The notes below the pieces were generated by a model that was not told where the DNA came from, searched no databases, and was given only the letters and a program-made list of their open reading frames with translations. A stretch of DNA of 64,000 bases from RHKX01 sp963839535 (GTDB lineage: Bacteria > Actinomycetota > Thermoleophilia > Solirubrobacterales > 70-9): contig CAWIVF010000008.1 of assembly GCA_963839535.1 (NCBI GenBank), forward strand, positions 252,536 through 316,535, read 5' to 3'. Position numbers and translations under genes: made by a program. Position 1 is the stretch's first letter, and each line of letters starts with the position of its first letter. Below, piece by piece: positions 15,325-24,663 of the stretch.

Positions 15325-17059
15325 ATGCGCAACGCCGAGATCGCCGCCGCACTTCACCGAGCTCGGAACCCTCTACGAGCTGGACGGGGCCAATCGCTTC
15401 CGCGTGCTCGCCTACAAGGAGGCGGCGCGCGTGATCCGCGACAGCCCGGCGTCGGTCGCCGAGCTGGCCCGCCAGGGCAAGGCCACGCAGATGCAGGGGA
15501 TCGGCAACACGATCCAGGACAAGATCGTGGCGCTGCTCGACGAGGGGGAGATCCCCTCGGCGCGGAAGCTGAAGGCGAAGTTCCCCGCCTCGCTGGTGCA
15601 GATCACCAGGATCCCGGGGGTGGGCGCGAAGACCGCTCGGATGATCTACGACGAGCTCGGCATCGCGACGCTCGAAGAGCTCCGAGCGGCAGCGGAGGAC
15701 GAGCGCCTGCGCGACGTGCGCGGCCTCGGCGCCAAGTTCGAGGAGAACGTGCTCGCGGCGATCGGCAAGCTCACCGAGGACGGGGACGAGGACCGCCGCC
15801 TGCTCAGCGAGGTGCGCGAGATCGGCGGCGACCTCGTCGCCGCGCTCGAGGCCCACCCCGCCTCGGAGACGGTCATCCTCGCCGGATCCGCGCGGCGCTG
15901 GGCCGAGACCTGCAAGGACATCGACATCATCGCGACCGCCACCGATCCGCTCGCCCTGTCGACCTCGCTCGTCGACCACCCGCTGATCGCGGACACCGGC
16001 AAGCCCGGAGCCAACGGTCTGCGAGGCCGAACCCACAACGGGATCGCGCTCGACCTTCGGATCGTCCCGCCGGACGAGCTCGGCAACCTGCTCCAGCACT
16101 TCACCGGCTCGAAGGAGCACAACGTGAAGCTGCGGGAGCGGGCGGTGAAGATGGGGCTGTCGGTCTCCGAGCACGGCATCGCCGACACCGAGACCGGCGA
16201 CGTCACGCGCTGCGAGACCGAGACCGAGGTCTACGCGCGCCTCGGCCTCCCCTACATCGAGCCGGAGCTGCGGCAGGGCGCGAACGAGCTCGCGCTGGCG
16301 GAGCGCGGCGAGCTGCCGGAGATCGTCACCCTCGACGACATCCGCGGGGACCTCCACTGCCACACGACGCTCTCCGACGGGAAGAACACGCTCGCGGAGA
16401 TGGCTGAAGCGGCGCGCGATCGCGGCTACGCCTATCTCGCGGTGACCGACCACTCCGCCACGCACGGCTTCGGCAACGACGTGCAGCCGGACGCCCTGCT
16501 GCGGAGGATCGAGGAGGTGCGCGAGCTCGACGCGAGCATGAAGGGCTTCCGCCTGCTCTCCGGCTCCGAGATCAACATCCTCCCCGACGGATCGCTCGAC
16601 TACGCCGACGAGATCGTCGAGCAGCTCGACTGGGTCGTGGCGAGCGTGCACACCTCATTCCGGATCAGCGGCGAGAAGATGACGAAGCGGATGGTCGCCG
16701 CGGTCTCCAACCCGCTGGTCGACTGCCTCGGCCACCCGACCGGGCGGCTCCTGCTCAGGCGAGAGCCCTACGACCTCGACGTCGAGGCGGTGATCGAGGC
16801 CGCGGCCGAGCACGGGACGATGATCGAGATCAACGGCAACCCGAACCGCCGTGACCTCAACGAGGGCCACGCCCGGATGGCGGCCGCCGCCGGCGTCCCG
16901 ATCGTCGTCAACACCGACGCCCACCGCGTGCGGACGCTGAACAACATGGCCTACGGCGTAGCCACCGCTCGGCGGGCCGGGCTGACGGCGAAGCAGGTCG
17001 CGAACGCGAAGCCGTGGCGCTCGTTCAACGCGCTGCGAAAGCCGGGCCGGAAGCTCTGA
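15325..17059 (+). CDS. polX: DNA polymerase X with PHP domain, frameshifted near the start
   Basis: The ATG at 15325 starts MRNAEIAA. One base slip near 15347 restores HFTELGTLYELDGANRFRVL and the rest of the family X enzyme, about 577 residues. Helix-hairpin-helix segments (QGIGNTIQDKI, IPGVGAKTARMIYDELG) precede the nucleotidyl-transfer site ILAGSARRWAE and KDIDIIAT, with a third Asp in IALDLRIV. The C-terminal PHP phosphoesterase begins DLHCHTTLSDGKNTL and ends with INGNPNRRDLN and VNTDAH metal ligands. Bacterial PolX acts in gap filling and 3' end trimming during base-excision or end repair. It is convergent with the next gene. Confidence 0.92.
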
Positions 17060-17066
17060 GTCAGCG

Positions 17067-17576
17067 TCAGGCGGGTCGACCGGCTCGGAGGCCCGGCGTG
17101 CGGACCAGCTTCACCGGCTCGAGGGCCGAGCCCTTCTCGACGTAGAAGACCACGCCGTCGCGCTCCTCGACCGCGGTGACGGCGGCCTCGCGGCTGCGCC
17201 ACGCCGCCGCGACGGCCAGCGCGAAGCCGGTGGCGATGGCGGGCACCTGCGGCAGGATCGGACCGAGACCGCCCGCCACGAGCGCGAAGACGCCGATCGG
17301 CCAGAGGCGCGCGAGGGCGATCCGGGCCGGGCTCTCGGACGGCAGCGAGGTCGTGGTCCGCGCGGCCGAGAGCGGCCCGGCCAGCACCTCCCGGGTCCGC
17401 GACGGCCGCCCGAGCCAGACGCCGATGCCGAAGGCGACGATCCACCAGCCGAGCATCGCCGCCGCGAGGGCGTCTTCGCCGGTGCCGTTGACGGTCACCG
17501 CCGAGATCGCCGCCAGGGCCGTCGCCTCGACGGCGATCAGGAGCACGGCACCGCGAAGGAGGTCCTTGAACTGCAT
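17067..17576 (-). CDS. Membrane protein of unknown function, 169 aa
   Basis: Hydrophobic segments at the start (LLRGAVLLIAVEATALAAIS), at AAAMLGWWIVAFGIGVWLG, at LWPIGVFALVAGGLGPIL and after it (AIATGFALAVAAAW) give about four membrane passes. A charged C-terminal tail (VEERDGVVFYVEKGSALEP, KLVRTPGLR) follows. The ATG overlaps the stop of otsB (TGATG), so the two are translationally coupled. I do not recognise the family; the tail looks like a conserved cytoplasmic or extracellular hairpin. Confidence 0.7.
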   Translation of the reverse strand: MQFKDLLRGAVLLIAVEATALAAISAVTVNGTGEDALAAAMLGWWIVAFGIGVWLGRPSRTREVLAGPLSAARTTTSLPSESPARIALARLWPIGVFALVAGGLGPILPQVPAIATGFALAVAAAWRSREAAVTAVEERDGVVFYVEKGSALEPVKLVRTPGLRAGRPA

Positions 17577-18391
17577 CAGCCCACCAGCGCCTCGAGCAGA
17601 TCGGGGAGCGCCTCCGGGCCGGGGAGCAGCAGGTCGGCCCCGGACCCGATCTCATCCGGGCCCTCGGCCGAGGCGACGCCGACGCAGACCGCCCGCTCGA
17701 GGCGGCGATCGCCGAGGAGGCGACCGAGCGCGGCGAAGGCGTCGAGGTCGGTGCGGTCGTCACCGGCGTAGAGCGCGGCTCGAGCGGACCATCCCGCCAG
17801 CAGCCCCTCGACGGCCGTCCCCTTGTCGATCTCCACCGGGGGCCGCAGCTCGATCACCTTGCGGCCGCGGTGGACGACGAGCCCGGCATCGAGAGCATCG
17901 GCGGCGATCTCCTCGGCCCGCGCCTCCGCCGCCGTCTCGTCGGCGGCTCCGCGCCAATGCAGCGCGACGATCGGGCCCTTGTCCTCGGTCCTCACGCCCG
18001 CCGCCTCGAGCTCGGCGAGATCCAACCCATCGGCGAACCGGGAGGCCACATCGGCGACCCCCTCCAGAGCCGGCGCCGGCTCGGCATGGTCCGCCCCGGG
18101 GGCGAGCAACTCGAAGCCGTGGATCCCCGCGTAGGCGACGTCGCCGATGCCGACGATCTCCCTCGCGACCTCGGCACGCCGTCCGGTCACGATCGCGACG
18201 AGCTCGTAGGTCGCGACGACATCGGTCAGCGCCTCGCGCGTCCGTTCCGGGATCGCGGTGTCGGCGGGACGGTCGACGATCGGGGCGAGGGTCCCGTCGA
18301 GGTCGAGGAGCACCGCGGCGCGCGACGGATCCACCCGCAGCGGCGCGACCGCGGCCTGGATCTCCTCGACGCTGACTGCCCTGCTGCGCAC
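17576..18391 (-). CDS. otsB: Trehalose-6-phosphate phosphatase
   Basis: A 271-residue HAD-superfamily phosphatase. Motif I is LLDLDGTLAPI with the nucleophile and acid/base aspartates, followed by ELVAIVTGRRAEVAREIVG, YAGIHGFELL, KVIELRPPVEIDKGTAVEGL and the late acidic motif YAGDDRTDLDAF. This arrangement is diagnostic for OtsB, which dephosphorylates trehalose-6-phosphate to trehalose for osmotic protection. No otsA is visible nearby. The GTG at 18391 is only 18 bp from the divergent transporter start, and a promoter-like TACTAG lies 5 bases before it. The downstream membrane protein is coupled by a TGATG overlap. Confidence 0.9.
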   Translation of the reverse strand: MRSRAVSVEEIQAAVAPLRVDPSRAAVLLDLDGTLAPIVDRPADTAIPERTREALTDVVATYELVAIVTGRRAEVAREIVGIGDVAYAGIHGFELLAPGADHAEPAPALEGVADVASRFADGLDLAELEAAGVRTEDKGPIVALHWRGAADETAAEARAEEIAADALDAGLVVHRGRKVIELRPPVEIDKGTAVEGLLAGWSARAALYAGDDRTDLDAFAALGRLLGDRRLERAVCVGVASAEGPDEIGSGADLLLPGPEALPDLLEALVG

Positions 18392-18409
18392 CTGATCTAG
18401 TATCGCGCC
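18392..18409. promoter_or_regulatory. Minimal bidirectional promoter between otsB and the TSUP gene
   Basis: Only 18 bp separate the two divergent GTG starts. Rightward, TAGTAT (18398-18403) ends exactly 6 bases before GTG 18410. Leftward, TACTAG (18402-18397) ends 5 bases before GTG 18391. The two -10 elements overlap almost completely, so both transcripts would be leaderless and mutually exclusive in RNA polymerase occupancy. Confidence 0.5.
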
Positions 18410-18772
18410 GTGCCCGAGAACCGCACGATCAGGCTTGCGGTGATCGGGATTCTCGCGGGCGCCTTCAGCGGCCTGTTCGGCGTCGGCGGCGGGCTCGTGA
18501 TGGTTCCCCTGCTGCTGCTCTGGCTCGGGTTCGGCGAACGCGTGGCCACCGCCACCTCGCTCTGCGCGATCGTCCCGATCGCCGCCCTCGCCGCCGGCGG
18601 GCAGGCCCTCTACGGCAACGTCGACGTCGGCAACGCCGCCCTGCTCGCCGTTCCGGCGGTCGCCGGAGTCGGCCTCGGCGTCGCCCTCCAGCAGCGCATC
18701 TCCGAGCGCGCCGTCTCCCTCGCCTTCGCCCTCCTGCTCGGGATCATCGCCGTCGAGCTGATCGTCCCCTGA
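18410..18772 (+). CDS. Half-size TSUP (TauE/SafE) transporter subunit, first of a pair
   Basis: A 120-residue protein with four membrane segments. It begins with the TauE/SafE repeat motif AGAFSGLFGVGGGLVMVPLL, followed by ATATSLCAIVPIAALAAG. The full-length family has about 250 residues built from two such repeats; here each repeat is its own gene, the second starting 2 bp downstream. Family members export sulfoacetate, sulfite or related organic anions, but the substrate cannot be read from sequence. The GTG start is supported by the promoter spacing. Confidence 0.82.
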   Translation: MPENRTIRLAVIGILAGAFSGLFGVGGGLVMVPLLLLWLGFGERVATATSLCAIVPIAALAAGGQALYGNVDVGNAALLAVPAVAGVGLGVALQQRISERAVSLAFALLLGIIAVELIVP

Positions 18773-18774
18773 GC

Positions 18775-19158
18775 GTGGACGTCGCGCTCGCGATCGCGTT
18801 CGGGCTCGCCGGCGGGGCGGTCGGCGGGCTGCTCGGAGTCGGCGGCGGCGTGCTGTTCGTCCCGGCCCTGGCGATCTTCCTCGACGCGACCCAGGTCGAG
18901 GCGGAGGCGACCTCCCTGCTCGTGATCGTCCCGGTCGCGATCGTCGGCACCTGGCGCCAGCATCGCCACGGCAACGTGCGCCTGCGCGACGGGCTGACGA
19001 TGGGCCTGCTCTCGGTGCCGGGCGTCGCCGCCGGGGTCGTGATCGCGAACGTCCTCCCGCAGCGCGCGCTCGAGCTCGGCTTCGCCGCCTTCGCCCTGCT
19101 CGTCGCCGCGCGGCTGCTCTGGCGAGCCAAGGCCCCCGGCGCCCGCGGAGGCGGCCCG
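18775..19158 (+). CDS. Half-size TSUP (TauE/SafE) transporter subunit, second of a pair
   Basis: Starting at GTG 18775 the protein again shows the repeat motif GGAVGGLLGVGGGVLFVPAL and EAEATSLLVIVPVAIVGTWR, with about four membrane segments and about 128 residues up to RAKAPGARGG. It should pair with the preceding subunit to form one transporter. The reading frame does not stop: it runs straight into ArfB. A TGA that would overlap the ArfB start (GTGA) exists one frame away, so a lost or gained base near the end of this gene is likely, although a true fusion is not excluded. Confidence 0.78.
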
Positions 19159-19575
19159 GTGAGCGACGGCCTCGACCTCGGCGGCGGGACGACGATCCCA
19201 TTCGAGGAGATCGAGGTGCGGGCCAGCCGTTCCGGCGGCCCGGGTGGCCAGCACGCGAACAAGACCGCCTCGCGGATCGAGGCCGTCTTCGACGTCCGGG
19301 CCTCGGCCAGCCTCAGCTCCGCGCAGAAGGAGCGCATCGCCGCCCGCCTCGGCCCGCGGGTGACCGCCGTCTCGCAGGACTCCCGCGGTCAGGCGCGCAA
19401 CCGCGCCATCGCGCTCGAGCGGCTCCGCGATCGGCTCGCCGGCGCTCTCGCTCCTCGCAAGCGGCGCCGGCCGACGAAGCCCGGCCGCGGCGCCCGCGAG
19501 CGCCGGCTGGAGTCGAAGCGCCGCCAGTCGCAGCGCAAGCAGGCCCGGCAGACGGCCCGACTACTGAGCCCGTGA
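19159..19575 (+). CDS. arfB: Alternative ribosome-rescue factor / peptidyl-tRNA hydrolase ArfB (YaeJ-like)
   Basis: From GTG 19159, preceded by GCGGAGG at good spacing, a 138-residue protein carries the release-factor catalytic motif GGQ within RASRSGGPGGQHANKTASR. A very basic C-terminal tail follows (RKRRRPTKPGRGARER, KRRQSQRKQARQTAR). ArfB enters the empty mRNA channel of stalled ribosomes with this tail and hydrolyses peptidyl-tRNA through GGQ. Length and both motifs match the family. The frame is continuous with the upstream TSUP gene, discussed there. Its end overlaps the tail of the convergent exonuclease gene. Confidence 0.9.
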   Translation: MSDGLDLGGGTTIPFEEIEVRASRSGGPGGQHANKTASRIEAVFDVRASASLSSAQKERIAARLGPRVTAVSQDSRGQARNRAIALERLRDRLAGALAPRKRRRPTKPGRGARERRLESKRRQSQRKQARQTARLLSP

Positions 19576-20503
19576 AGCCGTGCTCCAACGCGCCCTTGAC
19601 CGAGGCGTCGAGCGCGTTGATCCGGAAGAGCGCCAGGGCCTCGGGTGAGGCGAAGCCGCTGCCGGTCCCGCGGGCGCGCCCGGCGGCCTCCGGGCCGTGG
19701 TGGCTGAGCACGCAGTGCAGGAGCGCCAGACGCCGGGCCGGCTCCAGGCCGCCCGCGGCGGCGCCGATGATCTCCGCCCCGAGCGCGAGGTGGCCGAGCA
19801 TCGCCCCCTCGTCGCTGATCCCGAACTCGGCGCCGTAGGTGAACTCGCGGGTCTTGCCGATGTCGTGCAGGAGGGTCGCCGCCATCAGCAGGTCGGAGTC
19901 GAGCTTCGGATGCAGCTGGCAGACCTCGCCGACCAGGGTGCCGACGGCAACCGTGTGCTCGAGCAGCCCGCCGAGGTAGGCGTGGTGGCCCGCGCGGGTG
20001 CAGGGCGCCCGGCGCAGTCCGGTCGCGACCGGCTCGGTCGAGACGACCCGCTCGACGACGGCACGCAGCGCCGGGTCGTAGACCTCCCCGGTCAGGTGCT
20101 CGAAGAAGCCCATCAGCTCCTCGATCGACCGGTACGCCGAGGGCAGGAACTCGGCCGGGTCGTAGGAGCCCGGCTCGATCCGCCGCAGCGCGGTGACCTC
20201 GGCCGAGAGCTGGCCGCGGAAGCGCTCGACCTTGCCGCGCGCCTCGATCGCGTCGCCGCGCTCGAAGCGGGCGCCGAGCTGGTCGGCCTCGCGGAAGATC
20301 CGCGCCGGGATCGAGCCGGTCCGGTCGCGCAGCTCGAGGCTCAGATACGGGGTGCCGGCCTTCGACTGCTGGCGGTCCTTGCGGACCACGGCGAAGCGGC
20401 CGCGCAGGGGGCGGCCGGGCTGCAGGCCGGAGACCCCCTCGGGTGCCGGGGCCGGCTCGGATCGGGAGGTCGCTGCTTCCACCTCCCGATCATCCATAGC
20501 CAT
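19560..20503 (-). CDS. YhaM-like 3'-5' exoribonuclease: OB fold plus HD domain
   Basis: The protein begins MAMDDREVEAATSRS at 20503. An OB-fold nucleic-acid-binding part (RFAVVRKDRQQSKAGTPYLS, then LELRDRTGSIPARIF) is followed by an HD phosphohydrolase domain: HHAYLGGLLEHTVAVGTLV, then LLMAATLLHDIGKTREF with the metal-binding HD pair, and LGHLALGAEII. This is the YhaM/CBF1 layout, an exonuclease degrading RNA or single-stranded DNA. Conserved sequence ends near DALDASVKGALEHG. The open frame runs on to 19313 antisense to arfB, which looks wrong; a slip near the 3' end giving the stop at 19560 is my best guess. Confidence 0.78.
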
Positions 20504-20533
20504 CCGGACGGCCCAAAGCCACCGGGGCGCCGG

Positions 20534-20539
20534 TACTGT
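20534..20539 (+). promoter_or_regulatory. -10-like element for the PAC2-family gene
   Basis: TACTGT ends 7 bases before ATG 20547 with no ribosome site between, consistent with a leaderless transcript. Confidence 0.5.
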
Positions 20540-20546
20540 GGGATCG

Positions 20547-21413
20547 ATGGATCCGATCGTCTGGGAGCGCGAGCCGCCGGTGCTGAGGGCACCGGTGCTG
20601 GTCGCCTCCTTCTCCGGTTGGAACGACGCGGCGAACGCGGCGAGCACCGCCCTCGGAGCGATCGCCGGCTCGCTCGAGACCGAGCTGATCGCCCGGATCG
20701 ACCCGGAGGAATTCTTCGACTTCCAGGCCAACCGGCCGACGATCGAGATCGTCGAGGGCCAGATGCAGGGGGTCGACTGGCCCGACAACCTGATCGTCGC
20801 CGCGAAGGCGCCGAGCGCCGAGCGGGACCTCCTGCTGATCAGCGGCACCGAGCCGAGCACGCGCTGGCGCGGCTTCTGCGGGTCCGTCCTCGACATCGCC
20901 GAGCGCTGCGGGGTCGAGTCGGTCGTCACCTTCGGCTCGCTGATCGCCGACGTCGCCCACACCCGCCCCGTGCCGATCACCGGCCTTGCAACCGACGAGG
21001 AGATGATCGGCCAGCTCGGCTTCGAGGACGTCGCCTACGAGGGCCCGACCGGCGTGCTCGGGATCTTCCACGGCATCTGCAAGGAGCGCGGGCTCAGCGC
21101 CGCGAGCCTCTGGGCCGCCGTCCCCCACTACGCGGCCGCCGTCCCCAACCCGAAGGCCGGCCTGGCGCTGCTGCGCCGGCTCGAGGGGATGATCGGGATC
21201 GCGATCGAGGCGGTCGAGCTCGAGGAGGCCGCCGCCGCCTTCGAGAAGCAGGTGACTCAGGCCGTCGCCGCCAACCCCGAGATCAAGGAGATGGTCGAGC
21301 GGCTCGAGGAGCAGCAGGACGAGGTCTCCGGGTTCTCCCAGGAGGACGTCCCCTCCGGCGACGCGATCGCGCGCGACTTCCAACGCTTCCTGAAACAGCA
21401 GAACGACGGCTAG
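20547..21413 (+). CDS. PAC2 family protein (proteasome assembly chaperone-like)
   Basis: A 288-residue cytoplasmic protein with the PAC2 fold signature: APVLVASFSGWNDAANAAS at the start, EIVEGQMQGVDWPDN, ERDLLLISGTEPSTRWR and VTFGSLIADVAHTRPVPITG. The C-terminal part is an acidic coiled-coil-like helix (IKEMVERLEEQQDEVSGFS). PAC2 proteins occur throughout actinobacteria, many of which have 20S proteasomes, and a chaperone role is inferred from the eukaryotic namesake. No proteasome gene is in the window. The gene stands alone, facing the convergent helicase-nuclease gene 6 bp downstream. Confidence 0.88.
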   Translation: MDPIVWEREPPVLRAPVLVASFSGWNDAANAASTALGAIAGSLETELIARIDPEEFFDFQANRPTIEIVEGQMQGVDWPDNLIVAAKAPSAERDLLLISGTEPSTRWRGFCGSVLDIAERCGVESVVTFGSLIADVAHTRPVPITGLATDEEMIGQLGFEDVAYEGPTGVLGIFHGICKERGLSAASLWAAVPHYAAAVPNPKAGLALLRRLEGMIGIAIEAVELEEAAAAFEKQVTQAVAANPEIKEMVERLEEQQDEVSGFSQEDVPSGDAIARDFQRFLKQQNDG

Positions 21414-21418
21414 ACCGC

Positions 21419-24400
21419 TTACGCCTCGGACGCCGGGCAGATCAGCCGGTAGTCGCACCAGGAGCAGGTCTGGAAGTCGGGGCGGGGCTCGAAGTCCTGG
21501 CCGGTGATCCCGGCGGCCACCTCGAGCACCGTGCGCTCGACCCGCTCGATCGCGTCGGGCTCGCCTCCGGCCGGGCACCTTCTCGTCGTCGAGGACGTAC
21601 CAGTAGGAGCCGTCGCGGGCCTCGATGTCCCAGGCGTCGCGGGCACCGATCCGGTAGAGCGCGATCTGGACGTCGTCGGTCAGCTCGCGCGGGCTTGCGC
21701 GGCGCGCCGGTCTTGTAGTCGATCAGCTCGTAGCTGCCGTCCGGATGGCGGTCGACGCGGTCGACGCGTCCGGCGATCGTGTGCGCGCCGATCTTGAACG
21801 AGAAGCGCCGCTCGAGCCAGACCGGCCGTGATGCCCCCGCCGTGTGCCGCTCGTGGTAGCGGGCCAGTGCGGCCACGGCCCGGTCGCGGTACTGGAGCTC
21901 GTCGTCGGAGTAGCCGAAGCCGGTCCGCCGCCAGCCCGCCTCGAACAGCGCGAGGAGGCGGTCGAGCCCGCCGTCGCCGTCGCCGTCCGGCCCGCCGAAG
22001 CCGCGCATCTCCTCCGAGTGGTAGCGGTCGAGCACGTTGTGGACGAGGATCCCGAAGCGCTGGTTGATCGTCGGCTCCTGCGGGATCGCGAAGACGCGCG
22101 CGAACTTGTACTTGAGCGGGCAGGTCCGGTAGAGGTCGACGTCGGAGGCCGACAGGCCGAGCCCCTCGCCGCGCCGCGGCAGGAAGGCCTCGAGCCCGGG
22201 CTCGCCGCGGCTGGCGAGCTCCTTGGTCCGGCGCGTCTGGTCGCGCCCCTCCTCCAGCACGTAGTCGTCGAGCGCCGAGCGCTGCAGCTCGGCGAGCTGC
22301 TCGGGGGTGGCGATCCGCCCGAGCAGCTCGTTCAGCCCGGCGAGGGAGTCGCGCTCGGACTCCCCGCCCGGGCGCTGGATCAGCGCCGCGAGCTTGAGCA
22401 GCTCGAGGAAGCGGGCGACGGCGCGGTTGACGTCGTCGGCGGTGTCGAGGCGCATCTCGCTGAGCGCGGCGCCGGCTCGCCAGGAGGCCTCGAGCACGTC
22501 GTCGCGGAGCATCCGATAGGTCGAGTGGAGGCCCTCGGCGGGGCCGAACAGCTCCTCCTCGTGGACCTCCTCCTCGGCGCCGAGCGCCGCCCGGGTCGCC
22601 TCGTAGACGACCGAGACGCCGCTGCCCACCCCGTGCGCCTGCTCGGGGTAGGCGAGGACGGCTCCGGTGCGCGCGCGGCTCAGCGCGACGTAGGCGCGCC
22701 GTGCGCGCAGCGCCGAGGCGACGTCGCCCGCCGGCGGCAGCCCCGGCTCGACGAGGGTCTCCGGCAGCCAGGTCGCGCGCTCGGCGCCCCACCGCAGCGC
22801 CCCGCGATCGAGGCCGAGCAGGTAGACGCGCTCGAACTCCATCCCCTTCACCTGGTCGGGCTCGGCGAGCAGGACGGCGTCGCGCGGCGGCGGCTCGGCC
22901 GGGCGGCTGAAGCGCTGACCGGCCTCGGCCACCGCGGAGAGGTAGCGGACGAAGTCCCGCGTCGACCCGTCGGGGCGGCGGCGGGCCCAGCCGGCGGCCA
23001 GGTCGGCGAGGCGGGAGAGGTTGACGAGCCGCTCCGCCGTCTCGGGGCTGGCGGCGAACAGCCCGTGGCGGCGGAAGCCGATCCGCTCGATCAGGCGGCG
23101 GACGAAGACGTCGGCGCGGAGGCCGTCGAACGCCGCCGAGGCGGCGCGGTAGAGCTTGAGGAAGGCCCGCAGCCGGTCGCGCGACGGCGGCGGGAGCTGC
23201 GGGCTCTCGAGCGCCGCCTCCAGCGCCGAGACCATGTCCAGCTTGCGGCGGCGGGCGATCGTCGTGCAGCGGGCGAGGTCGACGGAACGGAGCTCCACCG
23301 GCGGACGGGTGAGCGCGCGCACGACGGCCGCCGAGTCGTTCGGGTCCGCGATCGCGCGCAGCCAGGCGATCGTGTCCCGCACCTCGGGCCGCCCGAAGAA
23401 GGCCGCGGACCCGGCGCTGCGGAACGGGATGCTCCGCTCCTCCAGGGCGGCGGCGACGAGGCGCCCGGCCCGGCCCGAGGACCCGGCGAGGACGCACACG
23501 TCGGCCGGCGTGCACTCCCCCGCCGCCAGCAGCTGCTCGACCTCGCGGGCGACCGCCTGCGCCTGGGCGCGCTCGTTGGCGCAGCGCCAGAAGCGCACCT
23601 GCGCCTCCCCGGCACCGGGCTCGAAGGCCGGCGTCGGGGCGGGCGCCGGGAGGGTCGGGGAACGGTAGGAGTCGGGGACGAGCGCGGCGGCGGTGCCGAC
23701 CGCGACGCCGAGCTCGCCGCCCGCGCGCCGCCCGGGTCCCAGCTCGATCACCGGGGCATCTGAGAACTCGCGGAGGAAGGCATGGCCCGCGGCCTCCCCG
23801 AAGGCGCGGTGGGCGCGCAGGCCCTGCTGCGGGTCACAGGTCGCCAGCACGTTGCCGTGGGAGGCGATCAGCGGCAGGAGCGAGACGCGCGGGCGCCCCG
23901 CGTCCTCGAGCTCGTCCGCGAGCACCCATTCGAACCGCTCGGAGATCGCGTCGGAGAGGTCGCGGTGGCGGGTGAGCAGGCGGCCCAGCTCGAGGACCAT
24001 CTCGCCCTCGTCGAGGACGCCGAGCTCGAGCATGACCGCGTCGTGGCGGTCGTAGATCTCGCTGAACTCGATCTCGCGCAGGGCCTGCTCGCGGTCGGCG
24101 CGACCGGCCGCTCCGCGCTCGACGGCGCGGGCGCGGTCGCGCAGCTCGGCGGGGCCGATGCCCTCCGCCTTCAGCGCGTCGATGCGCTCGAGCAGACGGG
24201 CGAGCAGGCCGGCAGGGTTGCCGCGGATCTCGTGCCGGCGCAGGGGCAGCTCGTCGAGGCGGTCGAGCAGCAGGGCGAGGCGGTCCGCCGGCGCGGCCGG
24301 CTCGAAGAAGGGGTCGATGCCCGCCTCGAGCGCGTAGTCGCGCAGCATCCGCTCGGCGAAGCCCGGCCAGGTCTCGACCCAGAGCTCCTCGTAGACCCCG

Positions 24401-24624
24401 GAGAGCATCCCGGCGATCCGCTCGCGCAACCGGGCCTGGTTCGCGGCGCTCTGCGTGAGGACGACGATCCGCTCGACCGGGATCCCGTCCGCGGCCAGTG
24501 CGGCGACGCGGCGAACGACGAGCTCGGTCCTCCCCGACCCCGCCGGGCCGAGGACCAGCGCCGGTCCCTCGCGGTGCGCGAGGGCGCGCTCGAAGCCGTC
24601 GTCCCGCTTGGCGCCACCCTCCAT
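21419..24624 (-). CDS. UvrD-like helicase fused to a PD-(D/E)XK nuclease with Fe-S cysteines (AddB/AdnA-like), frameshifted at the 3' end
   Basis: About 1065 residues. Superfamily 1 motifs run in order: Walker A-like GPAGSGRT (26-33), VLADELEDAG for Walker B, QVKGMEFERVYLLGLD for motif V and RRAYVALSRAR for motif VI. The C-terminal nuclease has GRVDRVDRHPDGSYELIDYK, and cysteines in YRTCPLKYKF and TCSWCDYRLICPASEA fit an AddB-type 4Fe-4S staple. Frames change near 21695 and 21580. Such proteins resect double-strand breaks. The Walker A lysine is arginine here and Walker B has DELED instead of DExQD, so ATP hydrolysis may be impaired and a partner motor would be expected. None is adjacent. Confidence 0.85.
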
Positions 24625-24630
24625 CGGTCA

Positions 24631-24655
24631 ACCGTAGCGAGGGCGGCAATACCAT
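24631..24655. promoter_or_regulatory. Back-to-back -10-like elements for the helicase-nuclease and phosphatase genes
   Basis: Leftward, TACGGT (24636-24631) ends 6 bases before ATG 24624. Rightward, TACCAT (24650-24655) ends 8 bases before ATG 24664. Both gene starts lack a ribosome site. The 39-bp gap therefore reads as two leaderless promoters. Confidence 0.5.
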
Positions 24656-24663
24656 TGGCCGCG

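Noticed and set aside
14804..16651. A 615-residue open frame antisense to polX, partly in the mannosyltransferase frame region
   Set aside because: No motifs of its own. The only family-like residues belong to the overlapping mannosyltransferase gene in other frames.
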